Part shown: positions 18,915 to 28,670 of the stretch, piece by piece | Position numbering within the stretch: the first letter of the stretch is position 1 | How the letters are laid out: each line of letters begins with the position of its first letter | Assembly (NCBI RefSeq): GCF_003862495.1 | Contig: NZ_RRCH01000028.1 | Span: forward strand, 62,001-126,000 | Direction: 5' to 3' | Length of the DNA: 64,000 nt | Source of the DNA: Halocatena pleomorpha | Lineage (GTDB): Archaea; Halobacteriota; Halobacteria; Halobacteriales; Haloarculaceae | Made by a program: the position numbers and the translations under genes | Notes under the pieces: model-generated | The model's input: only the letters and a program-made list of their open reading frames with translations | Database searches by the model: none | What the model was told of the DNA's origin: nothing

Positions 18915-19316
18915 TCAGCGAGACATGGTTTCCCATTGATTTCGTGGGATTTCGTGTTCCAGCGATTCATCGCGCTCCAGTCGCTCGATATCCTCAATCA
19001 CGCCGTTTGCGCTGATGATCGCGATCCCGGCCTCGTAGACAGCAGTGGAAACGTACTTAGCAACGCTCCCTCCGGTGTGAGCAATTAATTGCAGATCTTC
19101 GGCGTTCGCGAGGACGGATTTGGTGACCTCTGGACATCCCCACCCCGTCACGAGTACGTCGACACCCGGGATCTGCTCGTGAAGCGCCGACTCAGAGTAG
19201 TGGTTTTCAGTGTCGTTCCAGCTAACCGTTCCTAACGACTCGATGCGTTCGTGAAGCTGTGGCAAGAAAAACTCCGCCCGCGTTTCAGTATCTGGAATAG
19301 CGACAAGTACGTTCAT
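18915..19316 (-). pseudogene. internally deleted D-isomer-specific 2-hydroxyacid dehydrogenase
   Basis: Residues 1 to about 104 match the N-terminal substrate-binding domain of NAD-dependent D-2-hydroxyacid dehydrogenases (begins MNVLVAIPDTETRAEF; DVLVTGWGCPEVTKSVL; LQLIAHTGGSVAKYV; ISANGVI). The frame then jumps straight to a tail resembling the family's extreme C terminus (EDIERLERDESLEHEI). The whole Rossmann domain with its GxGxxG motif and the catalytic Arg, Glu and His are missing. Full proteins have about 320-340 residues against 133 here. The joint is in frame with no stop, as after a clean deletion of about 600 bp. The encoded protein cannot be an active dehydrogenase. Confidence 0.75.
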
Positions 19317-19781
19317 ATTGTGCCGTGACGGGTCGTTTTATATAAATATAACTGATCATCTGCTTTATTTCCGAGAGAAATCAGACAGTCCCCACCAGCG
19401 ATGGAGATACTGGCTACGGAGTGACGGACGACAGATACTCTCGGTCCTTCCGCTCAGCATATCCATTGAATCCAGCGTGATCGAAGACCGCCAGCACGGC
19501 CTCTCCATCGAAGTGTGCCTCAGAGAGCCGGCAACGCCGGTTCCACCACAGTTGCGTGTCGCTCGGAGATGCATATCAAACCTCTCTGGTCGCGGGCGGC
19601 GGACGTTGCCTAAAGCCCGAGTTGGGGACTTTTCGCACTCAATCTCGACACCGATGTCCCCTTCTGGAAAGCGAAGAAGCAATTAGCCGCCGGGACGGCG
19701 ACTTGTCTTCCTACTCACGTTTGATCCTAAGCGCGTGAGGTTTTGGGTTGGTGAGCCTTACCGCAAGGGTACACGCGACGC
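19317..19781. other. intergenic region, possible decayed coding sequence on the minus strand
   Basis: One minus-strand frame at about 19400-19520 reads protein-like (contains LSEAHFDGEAVLAVFDHAG) but has no start and ends early. No gene is supported. The region lies upstream of the broken dehydrogenase, so it may be part of the same decay. Confidence 0.3.
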
Positions 19782-21815
19782 TCAATCGTCGCCATCGTCG
19801 GCAGAGACGAGTTCGATGTCAGGTTTCGTCGGATTGTCCATTCCGTGACCGAGGAAGTAGTCCGGCCACGGCGGCTGATTGTACCCAGCGTTTTGGCGAG
19901 CAATTCCCGTCCGATACATCGGGTTGTGCAACAGCGTGTACAGTCGGTGGTCGGTCTCATGGGGCGTTGCGTACAGACGCAGCGCTCCACTATCATCAGT
20001 CCGCCAGATCACTTCCTCGCGCCAGTCGCCCACGATATCTCCTGAAAGGCATGGATTCCCCTTCGAAGAGTTGTTCGAGCGTGTTCCCTCGAACGACTTC
20101 AAGAGATCCAGTTCTTCGGTTTCTGGGTTCCACTTCTTGATCCAGCCGACACCATACCCTTCATCCCAGCCAAGGAAATCGTGGTCCAGCAGTTCGCGGT
20201 GCAGGTCGCCCGTCCACCAGACCGCCGAATTAATCGAGTTGATGGGATTCTCGCGTATCTGCTTACCGCGAGCGGTATACGTGCCCAGTCCGTCGCTTGA
20301 GAGAGGCTGGCCACCCCAGGCTTCCGCTCCCTGGTAGTTCGGATCGATATCAGCGACCAGCGCTCTGCCCACGTCGGCACCATTCCTGATAGCCCAAATG
20401 TATTCACCCGTCTCCGCGTCCCGCATCGACAAGCTCGGTGCGCCCTCAGAAGGATACTCCGCTGGGACGAATATTTCTAATCCTTCACGGTTAGGAATAA
20501 AGTCCCCGCAGTGGATGGCATCGGGGGTCTGCATACTCGTGGTATGCAGACCGGTACCGTCGTGATCGATGACTGCACCCCCAAAGACGATCTCGTCCTT
20601 GCCATCGCCGTCGACATCCGTAGTGTCAAGAGTGTGTGCGCCTTTCCCCTCGTAGTTGGGATTCGGAGTATCATCCTCGGTGTCGAACACCCACCGAGTC
20701 GTGAGTTCGCCGTCGCGGAAGTCCCAGGCGGCGAGCATCGTCTTTTCATAATACCCCCGCGTCATCACAATGCTCGGGCGTTCGCCGTCGAGGTAGGCGG
20801 CCCCCGCGAGGAACCGGTCGACGCGGTTGCCGTAGCAGTCGCCCCAGTCGCAGGGATCTCCACGTGCCGGCTCGAAGTCCTCTGTCGCGAGTGCCTCACC
20901 CGTCTCGCCGTCGAAAACAGTGAGATACTCCGGTCCTTCGAGGATGTATCCGCTGTCGTTGACCCAATCAGCATCCGGGTCGCCGATGATGTTGCCAGCC
21001 CCGTCTTCGGTGCCGTCAGCTGTCCGCACCACAAACTCCGACTTGCCGTCGCCGTCGAAGTCATACACTAAGAACGGCGTGTAGTGGGCACCAGAACGGA
21101 CGTTCTGGCCGAGGTTGATCCGCCAGAGGTGCTCGCCCTCCATCGTGTAGGCGTCGAAGAGGACATCGGTCGTGTCCCCATCAAAAGAATTGTCTAGCGC
21201 TAATCCGTCCCACTTCACGACGATGTCGAGCGTGCCGTCGCCTGTGAGGTCACCGACGCTCGCGTCGTTCGCGCTGTAGGTGACCATAGTATCGTCGTTT
21301 GGATTTTCCACGGGGGCAGGTTTGTTGAGCGGGATTTCCTTATACTGGTCGTCCCAGACCTCGACGGACTTGGACATACCGGGTTTGCGGTCGCTGTCAC
21401 CGTCATCACGTGTTCCGTCGGCCCGACCGTTGCCAACCGTTCGAACCGCGTAGGTTGAGTCAGTCGTACCGTCCGGGTCAAGGTAGTTGGTGCTGTCGGT
21501 GATCGGTTTGTTGTTCACCCGCTCACCGTCACGGTACAGGTGGAATCCGAGGTTCGCGGGTTCCGTCCCGAACAGACGCCATCGGACGAGCACTCCGTCT
21601 TCCGTTGGGACGGCCACAAGACCCCGATCAAGCGCCTCCATCTGACGGGGGGATTCGCTTCCGTCACTCACTTTCTTTCTGTCAGACTGGTCGTTCCGAC
21701 CGTCAGAGATTGCTGCAGTGACACTACCTGTTCCGAACACCGCCGTCCCGACAGCGATCCCGCTGAGGAAATCGCGTCGATACTGGCGATATCGCCTCTT
21801 GTTCGAGTTAGTCAT
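19782..21815 (-). CDS. Tat-exported rhamnogalacturonan lyase (PL11 family)
   Basis: Secreted enzyme of 677 residues that cleaves the rhamnosyl-galacturonate backbone of rhamnogalacturonan I by beta-elimination, like Bacillus YesW/YesX. A twin-arginine signal is at 12-18 (YRRDFLSG) with a hydrophobic stretch to about 35. A small FN3-like domain follows at about 60-125 (LVAVPTEDGVLVRWRLFG, GFHLYRDG). The rest is an eight-bladed propeller rich in calcium-binding DxDGDG-type loops (DLTGDGTLDIVVKWDG, VYDFDGDGKSEFVVRTADG, DVDGDGKDEIVFGG, DIVGDWREEVIWR). These loops are the family's signature. It starts at an ATG at 21815, with TATA-like AT-rich DNA 35-45 bases upstream. Confidence 0.93.
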   Translation of the reverse strand: MTNSNKRRYRQYRRDFLSGIAVGTAVFGTGSVTAAISDGRNDQSDRKKVSDGSESPRQMEALDRGLVAVPTEDGVLVRWRLFGTEPANLGFHLYRDGERVNNKPITDSTNYLDPDGTTDSTYAVRTVGNGRADGTRDDGDSDRKPGMSKSVEVWDDQYKEIPLNKPAPVENPNDDTMVTYSANDASVGDLTGDGTLDIVVKWDGLALDNSFDGDTTDVLFDAYTMEGEHLWRINLGQNVRSGAHYTPFLVYDFDGDGKSEFVVRTADGTEDGAGNIIGDPDADWVNDSGYILEGPEYLTVFDGETGEALATEDFEPARGDPCDWGDCYGNRVDRFLAGAAYLDGERPSIVMTRGYYEKTMLAAWDFRDGELTTRWVFDTEDDTPNPNYEGKGAHTLDTTDVDGDGKDEIVFGGAVIDHDGTGLHTTSMQTPDAIHCGDFIPNREGLEIFVPAEYPSEGAPSLSMRDAETGEYIWAIRNGADVGRALVADIDPNYQGAEAWGGQPLSSDGLGTYTARGKQIRENPINSINSAVWWTGDLHRELLDHDFLGWDEGYGVGWIKKWNPETEELDLLKSFEGTRSNNSSKGNPCLSGDIVGDWREEVIWRTDDSGALRLYATPHETDHRLYTLLHNPMYRTGIARQNAGYNQPPWPDYFLGHGMDNPTKPDIELVSADDGDD

Positions 21816-22557
21816 TGTCTTTTGAACCGCACTTTCTTGTTGTATAATCCATTATAATAAACGTTTGGGTAGCGCAACCGAGATCAGTGCTTCTGAAAGG
21901 TATTGTCGGGTCTCATCCGTTATGTCTCGTCCAACTCATAGAGTTCAGACTGTTCGTTGCTGTCGAGATGCCGCTCAGCGCGCTCTGCACGGACGTGCCC
22001 TCACCGGAGTGGTATTTTCCCATGGACCGTACCCAAGTCAATCACTTTCACTTCGGTTCAATGCAATCCAGTTTGTTCGAATAGGTGTAAATTCTATATG
22101 ATAATTAATTTTATTGTATTTCGGAGGGATATTTAGTTGCTTCATAGCAGGTAGCATTCTACCACTAACAGGTTGTATTACAGACATGGGTCTGTAAGAG
22201 CATCTACCTGAACCTCCGTGAGGATAACAAACGCTGTCCGACAGTACCGGATGGATATAGTAGATGATCTATTACAATGGTAGTGATAGATACTCGTAGA
22301 AATATTCCGTCTGAGTCGAAGTATTTGATTCAGTTCTGAATCTATCGAATATTGTGGGACAGTTCAAAAACCAAGCTCGGAGCAAAAGCGAATATGGTTG
22401 TCCGGTATGATCGTATGAGATCTCTATGTTACAACAGCATATGCGTAATGAAGAGACACAGCCCACCGAGTAGGAGCAGCAGAGGATCATTATCCGCAGA
22501 ACTACACGATCTTCGACGATGGCTGGTAAACGCAGAGATCGAGGTCACGAGCGTTCT
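21816..22557. other. gene-free intergenic region upstream of the PL11 lyase
   Basis: About 740 bases with no supported gene. The side next to 21815 has a TATA-like attataataa (21851-21860), suiting a short leader for the lyase. The stretch 22090-22140 is AT-rich. Nothing else was recognised. Confidence 0.4.
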
Positions 22558-24402
22558 TCAGATTTCTTTGGGTGCACCGCCGCTATGCCAATCGCCCGCC
22601 GTGCAGTCGAGGAGTCGATCGCCTGCAGGCGTTTCGATCGTGAGGCCTTCCTCAGTAGCGGTGAGTTCCGGGAACGGTTCCCAGTCGGCCGTGGGGTCCG
22701 GGCTAGCCATAGTGGCCGACGCAATCCACTGTTCGCCGGGTTCGTATGTTTCTCGTAGCGTCGGTACAACCGTTCGTGGGTGGGCAAGATTCGTGTTGGG
22801 TTCCTCCGACACGACTGCTGGCGTGCGTTCGGCAAACAGATCGGAGATCCCACTTACGCCGTTTGGATACGTTGCGAGCGCCGTTGTCCCGTTGGTGTCG
22901 TGGGAGAACGCCGACGCGTCGTCGTCACCCGTCCGGTCGAGTGCGAACCCACCTTCCTCGGCGTGGACAGTGCGTTCGGTCTCGAGATGGTGAATGCGCA
23001 CGTGTCCCGCTGGTGCTGGTGCCAGCCACGTCTCGACACTCACGTCGTCCCACGGCTCCCACCGCGACGCGAGCGTCGATCTATCCACCATTGTTCCCGC
23101 AACTGAGGATGGGATCTTAAACTGTTCACCGTCAAGGCTGAGTGCTAAGGAGCTGTCGTGTCCCGCCTGTCCCGGGCCGGGCGTCCGACCAGCGACGGAG
23201 AAACCGAACTCCGTCGAATACGCGAACTTCGAGTATTTCTCGCGCCCGTGGACGCTGTCTTGGGGGAGCGAGAGGGCAACGAGATGGTCGTCTCGACAGA
23301 TTACTTTCCCTGCCTGAGGTTGAACGACTCGTTCAGGGAGGGACGGCAGCGGCTGCTCCTCGGCCTGCCAGAAAGGGTGGTCCGGTTCGAGCGCGAGCGG
23401 AAGAAACGCCTTCATCGCCCAATACGGGGAGTTGGGTGAGTTGTACGACTCCGACGGCTTCAACGTGGGATACCGGTAGCCGACTGATAGGAGTCCCCCA
23501 TCAGTGAAGATCGGCTGGTTCAGCCACCACCTGACGTTGCGCGCCCAGACGCCCCTGATGACGCCCCATGGAAGCGGCTGTAGACCGGCGAACGCCAGCG
23601 CGCCCCAGAACGCGGCTTGTGCGAAGCGGTAGGTCAGGCTTCGCCCGTATGGAAGTGCCCGGCCGTCGTCGTCGAACCAATGGAGGTGGCTGGTTGCGAA
23701 CGCTTCGGCCCGACTTCGGAATCGGTCCGCCCTGTCCGGGTCCGCATCGGTGCACATCGCATAGACGAGCCCGTAGAAATGCATGGCCCACGGCAGATAG
23801 TAGTCGATCGGACTCTCTTCCGGTCCGTCGGTGTACCAGCCGTTGCCGCAGTGGAACGACTCCAGCCTGTCGAGCGACGACTGCGTGAGTACCCAGTCGT
23901 GACACGCACCGACCGATCGAAGTCCCATGTTCACCATGACGCGGAAAAACAGCCAATTGCAGTCGTGGAGTTGGGCGTCGTTGATCCCATTCAGCCACGC
24001 GACCAACCGTTCCCGCTCGACCTCGGACAGCGGCTCCCAGAGGTGTTCTGGCGTCATCGTGAGTCCGACACCGATGGCGGCCATCTCGACGTGCTTCTGT
24101 GAGAAGTCATCCGCCTCCCCCCAGTACTCCTCGTGGGATGGGTCGGTGCCGTTGACGAGTCCTCGCCGGAGCATCGACCAGCGATCGAACCCCCTGTGGA
24201 CGCCCAGCGGGACGATCCCCCACAGCGGCCGCGCGAACCCCTCCAATTCGGCCGAAACGTCCGGAAAGTGAGCGCCGGACGCGGTCGGCCTAACCCTCGC
24301 TTTCCCCGGGCTGAAGTGGGCAATGAGTGGCTCGAACAACTGTTCGACGGCCCGTCCGAAATCCTCGCGGGTCTGAAGCGGATTGTCCGCTACCGGATTC
24401 AT
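22558..24402 (-). CDS. DUF2264-domain protein, probable cytoplasmic glycan-processing enzyme
   Basis: Protein of 614 residues that matches the DUF2264 family over its whole length. The N-terminal two thirds look like an (alpha/alpha)-barrel (for example GFARPLWGIVPLGVHRGFDRW, HVEMAAIGVGLTMTPEHLWEPL, QLHDCNWLFFRVMVNMGLRS, GNGWYTDGPEESPIDYYLPWAMHFYGLVY). The last third is probably a beta-sandwich. DUF2264 proteins are common in pectin and arabinogalactan loci and I believe the family is linked to a glycoside hydrolase family of beta-glucuronidase type, but I cannot confirm that here. There is no signal peptide, so it should act on imported oligosaccharides. It is monocistronic, with its own promoter at about 24430. 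Confidence 0.85.
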   Translation of the reverse strand: MNPVADNPLQTREDFGRAVEQLFEPLIAHFSPGKARVRPTASGAHFPDVSAELEGFARPLWGIVPLGVHRGFDRWSMLRRGLVNGTDPSHEEYWGEADDFSQKHVEMAAIGVGLTMTPEHLWEPLSEVERERLVAWLNGINDAQLHDCNWLFFRVMVNMGLRSVGACHDWVLTQSSLDRLESFHCGNGWYTDGPEESPIDYYLPWAMHFYGLVYAMCTDADPDRADRFRSRAEAFATSHLHWFDDDGRALPYGRSLTYRFAQAAFWGALAFAGLQPLPWGVIRGVWARNVRWWLNQPIFTDGGLLSVGYRYPTLKPSESYNSPNSPYWAMKAFLPLALEPDHPFWQAEEQPLPSLPERVVQPQAGKVICRDDHLVALSLPQDSVHGREKYSKFAYSTEFGFSVAGRTPGPGQAGHDSSLALSLDGEQFKIPSSVAGTMVDRSTLASRWEPWDDVSVETWLAPAPAGHVRIHHLETERTVHAEEGGFALDRTGDDDASAFSHDTNGTTALATYPNGVSGISDLFAERTPAVVSEEPNTNLAHPRTVVPTLRETYEPGEQWIASATMASPDPTADWEPFPELTATEEGLTIETPAGDRLLDCTAGDWHSGGAPKEI

Positions 24403-25343
24403 ACGTCACGTATACTAATCCAAGAGATAAATATATTATCATTTCGGTAAAGTGAGTGTTCAGTCGCCCGAACGAGTCCCTCTACGTAGAAGGAATCGTC
24501 CCAAATGCAACGACGAAAGCAGCTTCTCCATTGAATGGAGTTTAGGGACTATCTGAAAAAAATCGTGTCTAATGGTGTCTTTAGTACGATCGAGGCGTCC
24601 GGTTATGTCGACCGAGAAATGAGTCGGTTCGTCACTACTGTAAAGTGGACTGTTCGCTCTCTCCCGGAAATGAGTTCTGACTACGACTGTTTTCCGGCGG
24701 TGGTGGGAAGGAATGGGTCGTCAAAGGAGCATAGAATTACAGACGTACGCCTGTAATCAGAGCGAATCGCTATTCTGGGGCAGGCAAGCATAGCGTATCA
24801 CGTCTCCGTGATGACTCATCCGTCATCACCGAATTGCGGGTGCAGCTATGAGCAAACGGTGGTCTCGTGACGATTTGGTTGCGATCGTTCAGTTCCGAAA
24901 TACCGTTCATACGACTCTTTCAGGGCTACGTTTCGTCTGATCCCGTCCGGCGCTACGACCCATCACTGAAACATAATAAATAATTCAATGGATCCGGTTG
25001 TATCGGACAGCTACGAGCCGACCACAGTGACTCGTACCGCTCCAACCGTGACGTGGATTCGCAGTCGGAATACGTTCATCGCGGACCGATATCGGAGTGC
25101 AGGACCGTCATCAGCCGTACAGGTTTCGATGCCCGTCTGGTCATACCGGACGGAGATACCACGGGGAAATACGCTAACAGTTCGCCTGTCAGCTACAACA
25201 CGGCTATCCCGGCTCTCAAAGCTATCGAGAGATACCAGACGTACTCACCGATCTGGTGGCCGAGTACGGCAAACGCCTCGCAGTCTAAAATGGCGATACG
25301 CCCGTTCGCACACGACACGCAAGGTCAGGGGCGTGCAGTTCGA
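24403..25343. other. 940-bp gene-free region between DUF2264 and GH115 genes
   Basis: No gene is supported. Two overlapping open frames run on the plus strand from about 24988 and 25053 into the 3' end of the GH115 gene, but neither is recognisable and they conflict with each other. A protein-like patch ends in a TAA near 25290. AT-rich DNA near 24975-24990 could be a promoter. The stretch may hold a decayed gene. Confidence 0.4.
24427..24440 (-). promoter_or_regulatory. TATA-box of the DUF2264 gene
   Basis: An ataaatatattat stretch lies about 25-37 bases upstream of the ATG at 24402. That spacing fits a leaderless or nearly leaderless haloarchaeal transcript. Confidence 0.45.
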
Positions 25344-28205
25344 TCACGTTTTGACGGTGGATTCTCGGGGACCGAGGTACGTCTCACGGTCACAGTCGGT
25401 GTAAACGACGATCCGATCCACGATGAGACCTGGATCTAATGCTCGGAGTTGCAGGGTGTGGCTCCCAAGCGTCTCGATCTCGTGTGTCGTTGTCGTTATC
25501 GTGGCTCCACGGAGAACGTTCCGTTGCCACTGTGGATCGTGTTCATCGCCGTCGGGATCGATCGAAACAACCGCTCTCTCGCCGCCGTCGATGGAGATAG
25601 CGTACCGTAGCGATCGTCGTTCGTTGAGTGGCTGTGTCGGAACGCACTGCACCTCGACATCGACCGAGCCGACCGTTGATACCTCAATGTCGTATTCTAA
25701 CAGTGGTACAGCATCGCTGTCCGGACTATAGCTCGGAAACGTCGAGGGGGCAACGGCGATAGTCGATCCTGAAACGCGTCCCGGCACATCACACCGGTCC
25801 CAGGCGCTTCGATCGCCGTCGTGAGCCCGACTGTAGTGCTCCGCCTCGATTGCGACGGTTCCGTTCGTCTCCAAAAACGAACCACGAGAATCGGTGGACG
25901 GCGAGGCTACTACGACGCGAACAGTCTTTTCGATGCCGCCGCCATCGATCGTTACCTCACCACTCGTGTGCTGATTCGGGGCAGTATCCCAATTTATCCC
26001 GACCCACAGTCGGCGTTCTCCCGCAACGGTTCCGTTGGTTGTCTCGATCTCGATCCACTCCACATCGGTCTTCACAGACCAGTCAACCGGATCCTCGCCG
26101 CGAGTAAAAACGTCGATAAAGCGTTCGGGATCGCTATCGGGATCGAACGTCGGCAACGACGGCGGTGTGCGCTCGTCACCGCGAACCGGCTCGAAGTGAC
26201 CCTCTGCGGCGACGCCGAGTGCAGCCCCCGTTCGTGGCGTTACGCGCGCCGTGGCGGGAGCGTCGAACACGGGTAATTCGCGTGGCTGATGTGACTGCAT
26301 CCCCTCCCACTTGCCCCCACACAGGTCTTCGTTGTAGTACTGTGTCTCCGATTCGATTCGACGGTGGGCGCGCTCGGCCAAGGTGGCGTAGCAATTTGCT
26401 GTCGTACGACCTTGTGCAGCGTACAGACGGCTTCGAGCAGCATGAAGATACTTTTTCGACATCCACGCGGCACAGCGTACCTGATACAGAACCAATTGAT
26501 AGAAGCTTGGTTGGCGCTCCAGTGGGAGTGTCTCAGACACAGACTCAGCCAGTTCTACGAGGCGTTCGAACGCGTTGATCCGCCGACGTGCTTCATCACC
26601 TTCTCGCACGAAACTGAACGCTGGTTCATCCGGACCTGTATCCGGGTACACCCTCGACCAGCCCATGTGTTCGGGCTTTCGGGCGAGCGCCAGCCGATAA
26701 TATTCAGCAACGATCTCAGCGATATCGTCGGCATGAGCGCTCCCAAACTCGCGACCTGCCCAATCCCGTAGCCACTCGTCGCTCGAAACGGACCGGGTAG
26801 CCTCGACGTTCCACGCGAGGTCGAGGGCGAACTCCAGTTCGGTTTCAGTCGGCTTGATGTCGCCGACGTTTATTATCCAGCACTCACGAGCGCCCGCATC
26901 ATACGCTTTCACCAGTTCGGTCCGGACGAGGCCAAGTGGGACGCTCGACAACCAGAGATAATCGTGAGGTCGACCCCAGTAGGAAAGATGATAGTACATC
27001 CCAGACCCTCCCTTGCGGGTTCGCTCGGCGTCAGTCGGAAGCGTTCGAACGTAGCCATGATTGTCGTCCGACCACAGCAGACAGACGTCTTCGGGAACGT
27101 CGAGACCACCGCGATACACGTCGAGGGCCTCCTTGTACGGACAGAACACCTGCGGTATCTCCTCGACGGGTCGATCGTGAACATCGGCTAGCAGTCGCCG
27201 CTGATCGTCGATCACTCGTTGGAGCAACTCGACCCGCTCTGCTCGGGTGTCTCCGCCCGCCATACCGGAGTCGTGGATCCCGCGCATTCCAAGGGTGAAG
27301 ATGTTCTCGTGGTCCGCTACGGATTCGACACGAGAGCGCCAGTATGCTAGAATCTGTTCGCGGTTCGTCGCATAGTTCCAGTCACTCGGCGGATCGTCCC
27401 ACTCGTCGACGTTGTTTCTGTGCAACGGTTCACAGTGTGACGTTCCGACGATGATCGCGTACTTTTCGGCGACGGTCGGGTTCTTGGGGTACTGGTAAAA
27501 CGCCTTGGTACCGGGGTGCATCGCTGGCCAGATGGTGTTCGCCTTGAGACGCAACAGCAGTTCGAAAATCTGAGCGTAGGTCGTCGGCCCGATTCCGGGT
27601 CGGTCCTCGGCTTCTTCGGGAGCGAACGTCTCCGATGCCCACGGACGTAACCCGAAATCCTCGTCATTGAGAAAGATTCCTCGATAGGGTACCGATGGAG
27701 GTCCAAAGCTGTACGTCCCCGACTCGACGACGACCGCGTCGCGCTCCGCAATCGAAACGTCCGCCCACCAGTACCAGGGCGAGACACCGATCTGTTTTGA
27801 CAGCTCGTACACGCCGTAGGCCGTCCCTCGGCGGTCGTTCCCGGCGATCAGTACACACGACTCGACGTTCGAAAGTGGTCCGTCGACCGTCTCGATAGCA
27901 ACCGTCTCGATGACGAAGCACTCCCGTTCGTCCGCCAGCGTTCCGGCGTCAACATCGCTCACCTTCAGACACCGCTCGACACCCACAGAGTGGCCAATCG
28001 TCCCGACGATCACAGCGGCTCCCGAAAGTTCATCAAGCGAGCCGGTAATCGTCGGGCAACGTCCGGTTACGCGTTCGATATCGTCACGAAAATCGGCTGT
28101 CGCAATGTTCGCAACCTTATGGTCATCTTCATCAACGTATATATCAGCGATGGTGTCTCCAGCCACGATCGGAACGTTGCCGTCTGACAGAGCGTCGGTT
28201 ATCAT
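25344..28205 (-). CDS. GH115-family alpha-glucuronidase, apparently cytoplasmic
   Basis: Enzyme of 953 residues belonging to glycoside hydrolase family 115, which removes alpha-1,2-linked (4-O-methyl-)glucuronate from xylan or related glycans. Family signatures are present in order: an N-terminal domain with RGTAYGVYELSKQIGVSPWYWWADV (about 128-150), then the barrel with PYRGIFLNDEDFGLRPWA, FELLLRLKANTIWPAMHP, GTSHCEPLHRNNVDEWD, FTLGMRGIHDSGM and LWSDDNHGYVRTLP. C-terminal beta-rich domains follow (from about 690), ending in a carbohydrate-binding-like module (TVAIEAEHYSRAHDG). There is no signal peptide, unlike many bacterial members. It is divergent from the ABC importer operon, which suggests it works on imported glucuronate-bearing oligosaccharides. 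Confidence 0.93.
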   Translation of the reverse strand: MITDALSDGNVPIVAGDTIADIYVDEDDHKVANIATADFRDDIERVTGRCPTITGSLDELSGAAVIVGTIGHSVGVERCLKVSDVDAGTLADERECFVIETVAIETVDGPLSNVESCVLIAGNDRRGTAYGVYELSKQIGVSPWYWWADVSIAERDAVVVESGTYSFGPPSVPYRGIFLNDEDFGLRPWASETFAPEEAEDRPGIGPTTYAQIFELLLRLKANTIWPAMHPGTKAFYQYPKNPTVAEKYAIIVGTSHCEPLHRNNVDEWDDPPSDWNYATNREQILAYWRSRVESVADHENIFTLGMRGIHDSGMAGGDTRAERVELLQRVIDDQRRLLADVHDRPVEEIPQVFCPYKEALDVYRGGLDVPEDVCLLWSDDNHGYVRTLPTDAERTRKGGSGMYYHLSYWGRPHDYLWLSSVPLGLVRTELVKAYDAGARECWIINVGDIKPTETELEFALDLAWNVEATRSVSSDEWLRDWAGREFGSAHADDIAEIVAEYYRLALARKPEHMGWSRVYPDTGPDEPAFSFVREGDEARRRINAFERLVELAESVSETLPLERQPSFYQLVLYQVRCAAWMSKKYLHAARSRLYAAQGRTTANCYATLAERAHRRIESETQYYNEDLCGGKWEGMQSHQPRELPVFDAPATARVTPRTGAALGVAAEGHFEPVRGDERTPPSLPTFDPDSDPERFIDVFTRGEDPVDWSVKTDVEWIEIETTNGTVAGERRLWVGINWDTAPNQHTSGEVTIDGGGIEKTVRVVVASPSTDSRGSFLETNGTVAIEAEHYSRAHDGDRSAWDRCDVPGRVSGSTIAVAPSTFPSYSPDSDAVPLLEYDIEVSTVGSVDVEVQCVPTQPLNERRSLRYAISIDGGERAVVSIDPDGDEHDPQWQRNVLRGATITTTTHEIETLGSHTLQLRALDPGLIVDRIVVYTDCDRETYLGPRESTVKT

Positions 28206-28235
28206 AGCGATTAATATCGCACTTGATACGAAGGG

Positions 28236-28246
28236 ATAAAAAAGTC
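28236..28246 (-). promoter_or_regulatory. TATA-like element of the GH115 gene
   Basis: ataaaaaa on the plus strand (TTTTTTAT on the coding strand) lies about 32-40 bases upstream of the GH115 ATG at 28205. This is a suitable position for a transcript with a short leader. Confidence 0.3.
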
Positions 28247-28336
28247 ACGGCAGGGCCGCTGTCAACATTCGAGAATTACGATCGGCCAGTTCGTTCACAC
28301 AGTAACCTTTGTCATGGATGAACGTGAACCACTGGT

Positions 28337-28564
28337 ATGATGTCAGAAGAAACGTTTATCGACGTGCTGTGTCGATTCCGTCAGCAGTTTCGCCTCCTGT
28401 TCATGGTTTCAGTGCTGTCGGTACTCATTTTGGGAACTGCGTTGACGATCATCGAGAGCGGAACTGGCACGTACGTTATCACGGTACTACAACTCGTAAC
28501 GCTGGTCGTGATTGGCTCATTTTCGTTCGGGATGATGCACCACTGCACCGGGAAAAACGAGTGA
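28337..28564 (+). CDS. small two-helix membrane protein upstream of the ABC importer
   Basis: A 75-residue protein with two hydrophobic segments, at about residues 18-38 (RLLFMVSVLSVLILGTALTI) and 46-66 (YVITVLQLVTLVVIGSFSFG), and polar ends. ATG codons at 28337 and 28340 are both possible starts. No family recognised. It lies 106 bp before the substrate-binding protein gene, which has its own TATA box, so it may or may not be part of the importer operon. Another small two-helix protein closes that operon at 34757. Confidence 0.5.
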   Translation: MMSEETFIDVLCRFRQQFRLLFMVSVLSVLILGTALTIIESGTGTYVITVLQLVTLVVIGSFSFGMMHHCTGKNE

Positions 28565-28627
28565 GTACACCCCATATCGTGAAGCTGAAACCCAACTGGA
28601 AATATCCCGTTATAATTGTCGTTGCCA

Positions 28628-28640
28628 AAATATATATGAG
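28628..28640 (+). promoter_or_regulatory. TATA-box of the ABC importer operon
   Basis: aaatatatatg lies 33-43 bases upstream of the ATG at 28671. Transcription would start about 10-15 bases before the substrate-binding protein gene. Confidence 0.5.
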
Positions 28641-28670
28641 TGTGGAATATATGGATAGCCTGTGGGGAAG

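Noticed and set aside
24988-25439. Two overlapping plus-strand open frames before the GH115 gene
   Set aside because: They overlap each other and the 3' end of GH115, and neither shows a family match or plausible start signal.
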